Source: Kingdonia uniflora
Lineage: Eukaryota; Streptophyta; Magnoliopsida; Ranunculales; Circaeasteraceae
Direction of reading: 5' to 3'
Length of the DNA stretch: 64,000 bases
Assembly: GCA_014058105.1 (NCBI GenBank)
Contig: JACGCM010001245.1
Coordinates: forward strand, 2,356,001 to 2,420,000
Below, one piece after another: positions 11,899 through 22,600 of this stretch. Position numbers and translations under genes: made by a program. Each line of letters begins with the position of its first letter. Within the stretch, counting starts at the first letter, position 1. The notes under the pieces are model-generated. The model saw only the letters and a list, made by a program, of their open reading frames with translations. It made no database searches and was not told the DNA's origin.

Positions 11899-12010
11899 TC
11901 TCTCCCCCTTTTTGTCACAGAAAAAATCAAAAGGTGAATGGAAAGAAATAGTTACAAATAAATATTACATTGAAAAAGTACAAGTTGCAGTACAAAAGTA
12001 CTAGTTGCAT
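11899..12010 (-). mobile_element. Remnant of a second internal region (polypurine tract plus about 100 bp)
   Basis: Matches 2341-2450: purine tract (AAAAAGGGGGAGAGA on the minus strand), then the shared 'atcaaaaggtgaatggaaag'. Homology stops near 12010. It shows that the right LTR once served as the 3' LTR of another copy. Confidence 0.6.
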
Positions 12011-13130
12011 TCAGGGTTCTGTAGGGTGGTTGTTCACAAAAGTTGCTGTTTTTGGTGGTTGTCATGCTTGGGCAATAGCTCGTCTTGAAGATTAATGAAA
12101 TTTAGGAAATAAAGTGATTTCAAAAAGAAAAAAATACTATATGCGTCTTGAATTTGTTTTTTTTTCTTTCAAATATGTGCATAATGATGATTTTTGATCT
12201 GATGCATATCAAGGATATATACGTGAAGGTACTTCTATGATAACCGTATGATATCCTCAATCTCCATCAAAAGGGAGAATATTTTATTTTGGGTATGTTC
12301 AACCGTGATATAATCCTCATGTACTATATTTCTTTGACTTGATGACATTAAAGCAATTGTTGCCTAGCATTTAATGTTACTTGAAAGTGAAGCGGTTACG
12401 GGAATGACACGAAAAGTGGAAATGGGAAATGCCCATTATTTTTTATACATACATGATTCGGGAAACGAGAAATGAGAAACGCAAATATGATAGATGCGAT
12501 AATTGAAGCGAAATGTGAAACAAAGAGAAAAATGAGTATTGAAAGATAAACAAAACCTAAATAAGAAACAAGTTAAAAATGTTAAAAGAAGCAAAGAATG
12601 GTATTTTTTTATTGTAGAGAGATCAAGATTATACAAAAACAATACTTGGTAACTTAGTCTAAAGGGAAGAGAATACAAAATTTTTCACAAAACAAATCAA
12701 AATTTACTTCGATATACCAATCACGCGAATCAAAAATCGAATCATCGGAGGTTCCATACCGAATCACAATCGATTCGAAGCATGAATCATAAACACTTTC
12801 CCGACGTTTCCCAAATTTAGGGAAACTGAATCACACCCGTTACCTTGGAAACAATGATATGGATGAAAAATATGTTTTCCTAAAATATAGGTTCGGCCTG
12901 ATCTGAGTCAAGTCTCGCTTGAACCAGGCCAGAGTCCCCCAACTAATGTCTCGTCAGTTGGTGCTTGGAAAACCAAGAGATCCTTAGATCAATTCTGATC
13001 ATAAGTTGCTCATCGTCAAAAAAAATATTAAGCACTAACAGCCATATACCCTTTTACGCTGCTGCAGGTATGGGTTTTGCAAACCAAGCAAACTTTTTGA
13101 GCTGACCTGTAATTTGTATTGGGACAAAAT
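12011..13130. other. Spacer; no gene recognised
   Basis: AT-rich. Around 12380-12860 there are many 'gggaaac/gtttccc' and 'cgaaat' motifs of the kind seen in decayed DNA transposons, but no target duplication was found. On the minus strand, 13041-13111 could be a short terminal coding exon (acceptor-like TTACAG, then about 17 codons and a TAA), interrupted from its upstream sequence by the Gypsy insertion. This is speculative. Confidence 0.35.
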
Positions 13131-13578
13131 TGTAATGGCCTAATTTTGTAATAGCTCGAAATAACTCAAAATTAGCTCTTACGCCAAATAGACCTGTAAT
13201 AAGAGATAGTATAACTCAATCTAAAATGATAGGTAATTAGTGTAGAAACCCTTGAATAGGTAAAAACCATGACCTCGACATGAAAATTTAGTAATTGTAA
13301 CTTGTATTGCTTCAAGCTGATATTTGATTACAGTTCATCACTATGCATAAACACGTTCTCTTGAAAGTGGGGGCAAGTGGTAGTTGGACTTGTAACTGCT
13401 AGTTCGTGGGAGACATGTGTATTAGACTTGTTCTATTTTATCTGTAGTGCCGGGGCCACGTTCTTCATCGATTCATCATACATGTGTCATTGTTGATGGT
13501 GTATGTCATGTGTATATTGCGTGAGTCATGTATTGGATCAGTTCAAGTTTTTCACAGCTCGAGGGACAGATCCCTACA
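13131..13578 (-). repeat. Element 1, 3' LTR
   Basis: 448 bp; lacks about 75-80 bp present in the 5' LTR (the segment equivalent to about 26680-26755), otherwise closely similar. Both end with the shared 'cacagctcgagggacag' followed by CCCTACA. Confidence 0.85.
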
Positions 13579-13590
13579 ATCGCCCCATCG
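13579..13590 (-). promoter_or_regulatory. Element 1 polypurine tract
   Basis: Minus strand CGATGGGGCGAT next to the LTR start TGTAGGG. Element 2 has GAGTGGGGGCGAT at the equivalent place, so the motif is conserved between the two. Confidence 0.65.
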
Positions 13591-13855
13591 CACTGAAGGC
13601 ACAGGTGGCTTTAGTTGAGAATTGCCCATCGAGTTTGTGATTTAGAAGATGGAAAGATATTTCAAAATTTTGATTGATGTATATTGTTGATGTAGATTTA
13701 TCTAGGAAATGAATGTATTTATGGAAGATTGAGTTATGGTATTGATTGTGGTCAAATAGGTGAATTGATTGATTGGTTTGATTATTGGGTTCACAAGACC
13801 ATAACATTTAATAATGATTGTTGGAAATCCTTCCCTGCATTAAACATTGTTTATC

Positions 13856-13863
13856 TATAAATA
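13856..13863 (+). promoter_or_regulatory. TATA box of antisense ORF-a
   Basis: TATAAATA on the plus strand, 61 nt before the ORF-a ATG. A similar TTATCTATAAATA string stands before ORF-b in element 2, suggesting related promoters. Confidence 0.5.
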
Positions 13864-13923
13864 CTCTGCTCATTGTGTCATCGGTTGTCATACCTCAAGT
13901 AGTTCTTTCTCTGTGAATAAGCA

Positions 13924-14211
13924 ATGGTGAGCACAAGAAATCAAGCAAGGGAGAACAGTATAGTTACCAAAGTGCAAGAACTCCAGCTTCGGTATTGCGG
14001 GACCCATCCTCTTGATCTCCTTCTTCCTTATCCAGCCTGTCCTTCCTATAAAGGTATGACTAGGTATGAGGCAGTGAAGGCGGGTGAGGATCATTGTCAT
14101 ATGGAGTGCCTACATTTTCATGTATCGGAGCGACTGCGAAGAGTGTATCTTCATTTTCTTGAGGAGAAGGCTATTATTGTAAAGGATGAGGAAAATGGTA
14201 CCCGGGCCTGA
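13924..14211 (+). CDS. Antisense ORF-a of the Tat element, 95 residues, intact
   Basis: Open from ATG to TGA on the strand opposite to gag-pol, with a TATA box 61 nt upstream. It begins MVSTRNQARE and contains ELQLRYCGTHPL. Element 2 has a homologous gene at 44947-45261 with ELQLRYFGTHSL and a similar length, but with three in-frame stops. No known domain was recognised; the product is predicted to be small, charged and mostly helical. Conservation between two diverged elements in the same relative place argues that it is a real element gene, not a chance frame. Function unknown. Confidence 0.6.
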   Translation: MVSTRNQARENSIVTKVQELQLRYCGTHPLDLLLPYPACPSYKGMTRYEAVKAGEDHCHMECLHFHVSERLRRVYLHFLEEKAIIVKDEENGTRA

Positions 14212-14995
14212 ATTTCTCGCTGTTACCCTGCACGTGAGTAGATTTTGATGGTGGAGGTGGTGGGAAAAGGTATGATGGCAGTGGGGATACGAAGGAAGAG
14301 ACGGTGGTGGTGGTTTCAGAGCAAATATGCTTCTATTACAACCATCTTTATCATCTCATCTTCATTTTCTTGCAGAAGTGTTTCCACTAGGAGGAACTTC
14401 GGATGCTCAAATTTGAAGTTTCTTTGTCATCTTATATTAAGCATAATCTGTATGAAATATCTTGTAGCGAATTTTATAAAGTAATATGTACTGTATAAAT
14501 TTGAGCTAATGAAATATTTTTATGAAAAATGTGTAAAATTGTTAGAAGTGTGCTGAACTGTGTGGTTATTCGGTCGAAAGGCTATTTCGAACTGTGTGTG
14601 ATGGTTTTATTTATGTGGTGAGCTAACTAAATTGTTGTTAAGTGATAAAAAGATATATTTCGAGTTAAAAGTATTGTAGGTTTTTGAGCCATATATACAA
14701 GAGTTTCGTAGAATATATGATACCGTAATGCAAATTTTTTAACAAGTAGATTCTTTAAGTTGGTACAGCTCGAGAATAAAGGTAAAAATGAGGTGATAAA
14801 ATAAATTACTTTAAAAAGGATGTAAATTACTGAATTTATATTCAGCGTGATTATAGGAGATGGAAACGATGGATAAGTTTGACAGGTAGGATTCTAATCT
14901 TTAAAAACTGGGGATATGCAAAACGGTGGTAAGGCACATGGCCGTACTCGGTTTTTATATAGCTGGTAGAGATGAAGATGTTTGAATAATTGAAC

Positions 14996-15348
14996 ATGGT
15001 AAGGACTCGCACTTAAAGAGTTTGACAGATGGCCGATGGGCATTTAAAGATAAAAGGTTGCTAAAATATATGAAAGGATATTCGGGCAGCTTGATTACAA
15101 TGCTGATATGCAGGAATCTGTACTACAGCTGGAGGGGTTGAATACAAGGGCAAAGGAGATTAAGGTTGAACGCCACTTTTGGTGTGAGTATTTCGTGAAT
15201 TTGTCATTGAACATGAAGCTCGAAAAATTGTTGCGAGAGAGATTGCGTTAGATGAGATTGTAGCAGAAGATGAGATATTTGTTGGTGATGTATTGATCAG
15301 ATGTGGTGTTGTAGAACACCTAGGTTGTTTTAGGTATAACGATGCTTA
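14996..15348 (+). pseudogene. Antisense ORF-b of the Tat element, broken
   Basis: An ATG at 14996 opens with MVRTRT, like ORF-a and like the element 2 copy, then meets stops within ten codons. Homology to element 2 (44316-44593) resumes near 15090 with LQLEGLN and ERHFW, then changes frame to HEARKIV and ALDEIVAED, aligned to EARKIDV and SLDEIFEEN. A TATA-like TTTATATAG lies about 40 nt upstream of the ATG. The copy is non-functional. No domain recognised. Confidence 0.5.
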
Positions 15349-15593
15349 AAATGGTGAACTTTTGTATTTTGAAATAATATAAGTGAAATAAAGTTAAACA
15401 TTCCTATTCTGAATATGAGCCTTGTTTCGTGTTGAAAATAAATTTGAATTTTAAAATTGTATAGCATCGGGAATGATGATGTAATTTGTACAAATAAGTT
15501 GAGTAGGAAAGTAAAACTCAGTAGTGTAAAACTGTTAGTGGGGATATAAACTGATTGCGTATCGGTTGAATTTGTTATCACTAAAGTGAAAGG

Positions 15594-15597
<4 letters not shown>

Positions 15598-15625
<28 letters not shown>
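15598..15625 (+). repeat. (GA)n tract upstream of ORF-c
   Basis: Fourteen GA units. Element 2 has a (GA)n tract of 16 units on the same relative strand and place (43895-43926), 162-164 nt before the ORF-c TATA box in both. Confidence 0.85.
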
Positions 15626-15629
<4 letters not shown>

Positions 15630-15788
15630 TAGTTACATTTAATGTTAGGGTTTGGGGTAATGATGTAAAGGTGCATACATCCAAAAAGTATGAGTCATCT
15701 GACAGGTGCAGTCGAAAGAACACCTTGGTTGGAAAATGAGGGTAACTTGCACAAGTCTCAATAACTGCAAGCAGTTAGATAAAAAAGT

Positions 15789-15796
15789 TATAAATA
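15789..15796 (+). promoter_or_regulatory. TATA box of antisense ORF-c
   Basis: TATAAATA ending 175 nt before the ORF-c ATG. Element 2 has the same octamer with the same 175-nt spacing (43726-43733 and ATG at 43551). Confidence 0.65.
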
Positions 15797-15970
15797 CTCT
15801 TTGTTCTTCGTCTTCCAAACTTTTACAGAATATAGAGAGGCAAACCTCTAGAGAGAGAGTTATATTATAGTGATTTGAGGGAGAGACATCTAGTAAAGAG
15901 GCATTGTTATAGGAGGGACGAGTATACGCTCGTTGGGATAGAGCGAAAGTTACTGTTATGGAGCGCTGAC

Positions 15971-16818
15971 ATGAAGGAAGAACCATGTGGAATCCCTGAT
16001 TCATCGTCTGTGATCCAGGGTGAGTTTTTTTTAATAATGATCTCTCTTGTGGAATGAGCTTGTGTTTTGATTATGAATCTCGTGTTCTCGGTATTTTGAA
16101 TTTTTGAAAAAGTACTATATTTAAAAGATTCTGTATTTGTGGGTAGAGCTTCTTTGTCAATATTATTTGATATAAAAAGTAAGAATAGACAATTTAAAAA
16201 ATTAGTAAAGCGAATAATGGAACATAATTTTTTGTGTTTGTTGTGTTAGTCCTTTTTTTGTATTATTGATAGCAATAATTTAATAAAAAAGAAAGAAATT
16301 GATTGAAAATACATGGACTTGTGTAGGTAGAAGCGTGTGAAAGAACTTTAGGAAAATCTTTTTGTAATTCGAGCTTATCGTTCGAAATAGAAACTTTCAC
16401 CTCTGGTCGATCGGCCGAGGATGAGAATGTAAAGCCAGATACCGAATCTGTAGGGGGTGACTTAATCATAGATAGCTCAAAGGATATCCTTGTTAAGTTT
16501 GAGGGGGAGAGTTCCTCAGAGGATGTTGTAGTAGAGGCACAACTCGAGTTTCCAGACTTTCCAGGCAAACTCTTCCCTTGCTATGTAGAGTCGGAAGTAT
16601 TCAAGAAGTTTTGTAAGCATAAGGGGGTCATAGGTGGTGTATGGGGGAACGTCATTGAACACACTAAGAGATTCTTCATGGGATGTTCGGATGGGAAAGG
16701 GGGTGAAAAGACGTATTTTATGCTTCCTGATTTGGAGTGCGAGAAATTTTTTAGGAATATCCCAGAGTGTGTTTCCCTTGAATACTTCAATGGGAAGATA
16801 GAGGGGGATTTAGATTAG
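15971..16818 (+). CDS. Antisense ORF-c of the Tat element, two exons, intact 178 residues
   Basis: Exon 1 is 15971-16019 (ATG, 49 nt) and ends G|GTGAGT. The intron runs 16020-16330 and ends TGTAGGTAG; exon 2 is 16331-16818, ending in TAG. Joined, the frame is 178 codons plus stop with no interruption. The middle is acidic and Ser-rich; the C-terminal half has FPCYVESEVFKKFC, an internal VWGN, YFMLPDLE and SLEYF. The element 2 copy (42707-43551) shares the 49-nt first exon (PDSxSVI near its end), the same kind of donor, and KEFCRYKG, YYLLPDL and SLEYF. No known domain recognised. The splice sites are visible but not tested. Keeping such a frame while gag-pol of the same element is ruined is unexpected. 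Confidence 0.7.
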
Positions 16819-17459
16819 GGTTTTTTATATTACCTTGCCTAATTTGATTATGGGCTAATGGCTAATAGTACCTTTAGACAATCTTACAAAAAGTATAATG
16901 AATAGAATTAAAGTTTACCCTACCCAGTTGAATGGTAATATGTAGAAGGTCATCAATGTATGTGAGAATTTGAATAAGAAGTGGGCCCGTAAAGGGAAGG
17001 AGAGAAGATTAACTCATAGAGATGATTTACTGTATTAGACTGTGAAATATTATGTGAATACTGGGATGCGTACTTCTGTTCGAGTTCGTCCCGACCCCAA
17101 TTTTTGACCTGAATTTTGCTATAAGGGTTTGCTAGAAGGGCGAGTGTCTCTAGCGAGCGGATAAGGACCCTCTTCCCCTTAAGTATCAATCCACTAAAAA
17201 AATATAAGTAAATCGCATTACATTCGTGCTATGTTTGTCAATGTACTCTGTTTGATTATGATAGCACTCTGTTTGTATTCAAATCCTCGTTCTAAAGTGA
17301 CCAGAAAAGAATCTTTAATTTACGTTGTGGCCTGAGAGAGAGTCGAGCTTGAAGTTGTATTAGGGGAATTGGAGATTAGAAGGAATAAGAGGGTTAACAG
17401 CATATCTGTTAAAGTACAAAAAGTATAGGCCAAGAGAAAGATGACTGGATAGGGCTCAG

Positions 17460-20309
17460 TAATCGCTGCTAGAGCTGAATTACCAGCCAGTACTGGAAAA
17501 TGACCAGTATTATTTCAAGCTGGACCTGTGCCATTTTTATTGAAGCCTGCAAACTCTTTATTTGGTAAAATAAGGATTAGACAGATAAACAAGAGGGGAG
17601 CCAAGGGAGATTCTTTGAAGTCTGTGACCTTAGAGAGTGGGGAGGTCGAGACACCTTTGAAGAAGAGAAAAATAGATAATATCTCTCCTACTGTGAATGG
17701 GGTGGAAGAAGACATTGTGTTTTCGAGCAAGGAGGATGAGCTGCTTGTTGTTAAAAACAAGATGAGGTTTACTGCGCGAGAGGACTTTAATGAGTTGGAC
17801 GCAGTAGTGAGTTTTGGTCTTTGTAAAGTAATGGTAACATTATGATTTGTATGTATTGGAAAAAAAGTCGGATATGATATATATATTATATATTTTTTAT
17901 TTTTTTTGTACGTTGCTCGTGTGCTAAGAGGTATTTGTCTAGGTTTTGAGGATGGGATGACGAGGCTCAAAGAGCGAGTAGCTAAGTTATAGAAGGATTT
18001 GCCAAAGGAGAAAGAGCACTCGAGCTTGGAAGTGAAGTCATTGAAAGACACCTTCTAAATAACAATAGACCAGCTCGGAGAGGAATCCAGAAAAAACGTG
18101 GAGCAGGTGACTATTTCGCGCAATAATCTCACGCTAAAACTACAGGAAGTCTGTTACTTGAGGGAGGATTTCTAAGCTATAATGGAAGGTTGATTTGTGG
18201 AGGAGGAGGAGTTCAACCAAGTGAAGAACCCTGAAGCTGGTAGTACTCCTCTCTATGATACTGTTAAAGGTTTGAATGAGGTCTCCGCTAGGACGGAGCT
18301 CGAGAATCGTGGGAAGGACGATAAGGTAAAGTAAAATTGTAATGATGTGTTTTCGTTTATCGCGGAATGAGACTAGTTGTATTGAATACATTGAAAGTAT
18401 TTAGAGGTTCGGATTATGATGTATTGATGTATAAATATTGATTTATAGGAACTTAAAGACTTGTGCCACAAAATTAAGGATTTAGAGAAAGAGCTCGCTA
18501 AGGAGAATTTTTTTTGCGAATGCAGCAGCTCTCTCGGCCGCTCATGCAGAGGTTCAGGTTAAATAATATAAAGGAAATAGGATTGATATATTGGTACCTC
18601 ATACAGGATTGAGCCAAGAGGCGATATGATTAGGTTAAAAAATGTGACCTTGTCCTGGGTTAATTGTAAAAAATGTACTCCAAAAAGGATAAAAGATATA
18701 TGTAAGTGTCTTTAGTCTCAAGAGCCAAAATAAACAGCGATAGGGTTATAAAATATGTACCTTGGCATAGTATATCATTGTGATTGTAAAGCGTATGGTC
18801 ACTAGGATGAGGAGTCGGCATAGCTTGAAGACTAAATACTAGCTCGTTCTAGTGGATATATGATGTATAATCTAACCGTAGATGTAGTAATGTATGTAAA
18901 ATGTTGTATTGTGAACTATTTGTATATGAGAAATATGAATTGTTCTCATTGTGTTGAGCCTGAAAGCGAGCTTCTTTGTAGGTCGAGTTAGATGTCGCAC
19001 GAGCTCATGGGGAAGATGTGTTGAGATGTAATTATGAGTTTAAAATGGAATCTGATAGGATCGATTATGCATGGGAGGAGAACACAGATCAGTATGTAAA
19101 AATGGAGTTGAAGTTAATTAAGTTAGAGAAGATTGTTAGTGAACTTAGCCAGAAGGTCAAGTAGAGAGAAGCGAAATTAGGGGTGCTCAAGGTGAGTTAG
19201 TGAATCCTTAAAATGAGGTTGAGAAGTTGAAGAGTACATTAGAAACCGTAAAGGGGAAATGCAAAGGGGCAAATATTGTGCGATATTGTACCAGGTCATT
19301 AGAGATAAAAGTGTTGCAGCTAACAGGGTATCTGAATAATTTGAGGAAGAAGTTGAGGAGGAAGGATGACGAACTGGGTAAAGTGCGAGCTGATTTGGCG
19401 AGTGCTAAAAGAGATGTAGAAAAGCTCAGTGAGATCGCAAAGGTAAAATAGGTTAGTCTCCGGTGTTCGCAAAATCAATGTGATAATCTTATTATACGAG
19501 TTGAGAAGCTAAAGGGTAGCCTGACAAGCTTTCGTGGTAGGAAGGCGGAGTTGATAGAGAAGTCGATGAAGAAATAGGAGGATGTTGAAGTTGTTAATGT
19601 AACAGAAGAATTATCTAATGAGCGAGTGGTAGTAAGGAAAGCTAATGAGCGAGCTAGGGAGAATAGGGATAGGTTGGAAGTTTCTCAAATCAAAGAAAAA
19701 GAGTTGGAAGAATCCCTTAAGAAAAAGATGAGATGTTGAAGAATTTGTGCTCCAGTGGTAGTAAACTTGATGATAAAAAGAAAAAAGAGTTGCTGAATTT
19801 GCAAAGGCATATACAAGAATTAAATTCGGATAAAGAAAAAAGTAAGGTCGAGCAAGGTATATCATTGAAACTGATGAAGTCATTAACCAGTGCCATATCA
19901 GAACTGGAGGGACGCTTGGAGTGAGCTAAAAATTAATATGCCAAGTTAAATAAAAATTGTGTGAGTATTCGCAATTGTTTTGCTGACCTGGCTGTATATA
20001 ATCGAAGTAGTCTGTCCGCGGATGAAATTTACGCGAAGGAGATGACAACAGTAATTGTTTATTTCGTGGAAGAAGTAAAGAGGCTTGAGTTTGAAAGGGA
20101 TACGTTACATGATTGTCTAGTTCTAAAAGGTTGTATCTGTTAGACTGAAGTGGATCGAGGAAATTGCTTAAATGTTATAAAAACTGCAATTGCTCCCATT
20201 ACTGTAGAGCAAGTAGATCGAGGAAGGGAGATTGTGTTTGCTCAAGTACAAGACTTTATGTCTTCACGAGCTCCAACTGTAGGGAAGGATCCTTTGCTAT
20301 ACCGCTAGA
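17460..20309 (+). pseudogene. Antisense ORF-d of the Tat element: long coiled-coil protein, multi-exon, decayed
   Basis: Several open pieces on the plus strand follow each other with GT...AG-like junctions between them (for example before 17942, 18451 and 18982). The first (17528-17845) has a basic patch PLKKRKIDN after a KRGAKGDSLK stretch; element 2 has TLKKKRLSD after KRGGKKSLK (41733-41993). The later pieces (18980-20143) are rich in Glu, Lys and Leu with heptad spacing, typical of a long coiled coil. The C-terminal part, VEEVKRLEFERDTLHD, aligns to VGEIKRIEEVRDMMHD in element 2. Stops interrupt it. Known antisense ORFs of Tat elements often include such proteins; function is not established. 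Confidence 0.55.
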
Positions 20310-20860
20310 AAAACCTGTATGAAGAAGTAAACTATTGCTTTGTTTTTGTAATTGTAGATGGTAGACAAATGAAAGCTAGTTTTACCTTGCTTTATCATTA
20401 GTCTTAGAGTTAGTAGAAATCAGTGATTTGAAAACTAGTATAATTTTACTTTACTCGTTGATATTTAGTAGATGATAGAAGTGTTCCATTGAAAGCTGGT
20501 GTTACCTTTGCTTTAATTTTTGAGATTTAGTAGATGATAGATGTGTTCGATTAAAAGCTGGTGTTACCTTTGCCTTAATCTTTGAGATTTAGTAGATGAT
20601 ACATGTATGTAGAGAATAATGTAAGAAAAAACTTAAAAGTTTTCATTTATGAGAAAATAATATACACACTGTTGAAGATTGGAATCTCACTTTTGAAATG
20701 TAAAGAACGATAATAGATGTATCTTGTGCTTGGGAACTAGGGATTTAGAGATAGTATCGTTTCAAGCATCTAGTATTCCAAGGAATTGGAATTCTGACGC
20801 CTTTCACTGTCGTGAGGCAGTAGGATCCATGTCTAGTACGTTCTACGACCAGAAATGGAC
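20310..20860. other. Element 1 spacer between the antisense genes and the end of pol
   Basis: Contains short direct repeats around 'gatttagtagatgat' (about 20465-20600, three copies about 60-70 bp apart). No gene recognised. The convergent 3' ends of pol (minus) and ORF-d (plus) meet here. Confidence 0.5.
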
Positions 20861-20864
20861 TTTC

Positions 20865-21960
20865 CTAATTTTCTGCGAGTTTCCCGACATGCAACTCTTT
20901 TCTGCTCTTGGGAATCTCCCGAAGGACGAGATCATCGATTTGGAATTCATGACTTTGGACTCTTCTGTTGTTGGAATTGGCTAGTATATGGTGGTATCGG
21001 CCCAAGTTAGCAATAGCTCGAGCTCGGGTTTCATCGATCCAGTTCATATTGAAGGCTAGCTCGAACACATTTTCTTCATCTGTTAACTCACGATCTTTGA
21101 CAGGATGACGATACTCTCTTGGGATGACAGCTTCAGTTCCATAAGGGAGGAGGAAGGGGAAACAACTAGTTGATTGTCTTGGCGTAGTACGGTATTCCCA
21201 TAAGATATGAGGGAGCTCCTTAATCCAATTTCCTTTTTTCTGATTGGATTATCTTTTTTATTCCATCCACGATCGTCTTGTTTGTGATTTCGGCATGCCC
21301 ATTTCCTTCGGGGTAGTATGGATTGGATGGGGAATGAATGATGTTGTGTTTGTTGAGAAAGGCAACTACCTTCTCTCTAATGAACTATGGCCTGTTATCG
21401 ATCTGAATCAGGTAGGGGCAACCAAATCTTGTAATGAAATGTTCCCTGATAAATGAGATGACTTCTTATTCACGATTGCGGAAAAAGAGAACTGCTTCCA
21501 CCCATTTTGTAAAGTAATCTATTACAACGATTAAAAACTTTCTGTTACCTGGTGTGTTTAGGAATTCTCTCACGAGATTGAGTGCCCATATCTTGAAATG
21601 TAAGAATAACTTACAGGCATGAAGTTTGAGTGCAGGTGCTCGTATTTGATAACCATGTCACTGACATGCGCCATACTTTAGAGAATATTCATCGGCCTAT
21701 TTTTGCATGCCGGGCCAGAATACTCCTTGTGTAATAGTTATGTTTGTGGGGGAGCGACCTGCGGCATAGGAGCCACAAGTTCCTTAATGTAATTCCTTGA
21801 GCATTCAATCTGCTTGTTTTTTGGAGAGGCACTTGAGATAAGTTTTTGTCACTGATCTTCGATATAAACGGCTTTCTGAACGGTGTAACGCTTGGAGTTT
21901 TCAATTAATTATTTGTGTTCTTTGGGATCTTCTGGAAGTGGCTCATCACATTTATTCTTG
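20865..21960 (-). pseudogene. Element 1 integrase, decayed
   Basis: Minus strand pieces include a DYFTKWVEA-like core motif (around 21500-21530) and a C-terminal stretch with NMNWIDETRARAIANLGRY that is nearly repeated in element 2 (NMNWIEKTRDRAVANLGRY). Multiple stops and frame changes. It would have catalysed insertion of the element cDNA. Confidence 0.7.
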
Positions 21961-22099
21961 GGGTCGAGATATGTGAGAAAAGGCTTCCTCCAATCGTCGT
22001 CCTCCTCTTTATCACCCCCAGTGTTGATCGCGTATACCAAGGGGAAATCAATGTTTGGGGTTGATATCACTTCGATTTGGAGATATCTTGTTTCTGTAC

Positions 22100-22600
22100 C
22101 CAAAACCTTAGCTAAATAAGCTAAGGAATCGGCGTATCGGTTTTCTCCTCGTGTTCAATAGTAGAGTAGCTTTAGTGAATCTACTCATCTTATCAGCAAT
22201 GAGGGTTGTATAGTCGACCATCTTGCCATTCTTCTTATATTGCTCGGAGTAATGGTAGACGAGAAGTAAAGACTCAGTATAGACTAATAGCTCAGAAACT
22301 CTGAGTTCTAGTGTCAAATAAAGTCCATAGATCAAGGCTTCATACTCTGTGACATTGTTGAAAGCTTCAAAATTGAGTCGTATGGATTTCTCAATTCTGT
22401 CGTTGGAAGGAGTAATCAGCACGATTCCAATCCTTGACTATGTGGGTCCTGCTGATCTATTTATAAGAAGTCTCCATCCCTTTCATATAACCCAGTCAAA
22501 TCGTTCATCAAATGGCTTGTGAGATGGATCTTCTGCAACCTTATCTGTGAGATCGGGATCGTGCTCTTCCCAATCTGAATCTTCTACAGGGATGTCGGCC
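22100..22600 (-). pseudogene. Element 1 second RNase H-like domain
   Basis: The stretch LITPSNDRIEKSIRLNF followed by NNVTEYEALIYGL is the RNase H-like domain that Tat elements carry in addition to the usual one; Glu of TEYEAL is a conserved catalytic-type acidic residue. The first expected catalytic Asp in the strand before it is replaced (INRSAG in place of the usual DGSA). Flanked by stops. Element 2 has the homologous region at 37795-38160. Confidence 0.65.

Noticed and set aside
12380..12860. Possible decayed DNA transposon with ends near GGTTACGGG and GGTAACGGG
   Set aside because: The inverted similarity is only about nine bases and no target duplication could be seen.
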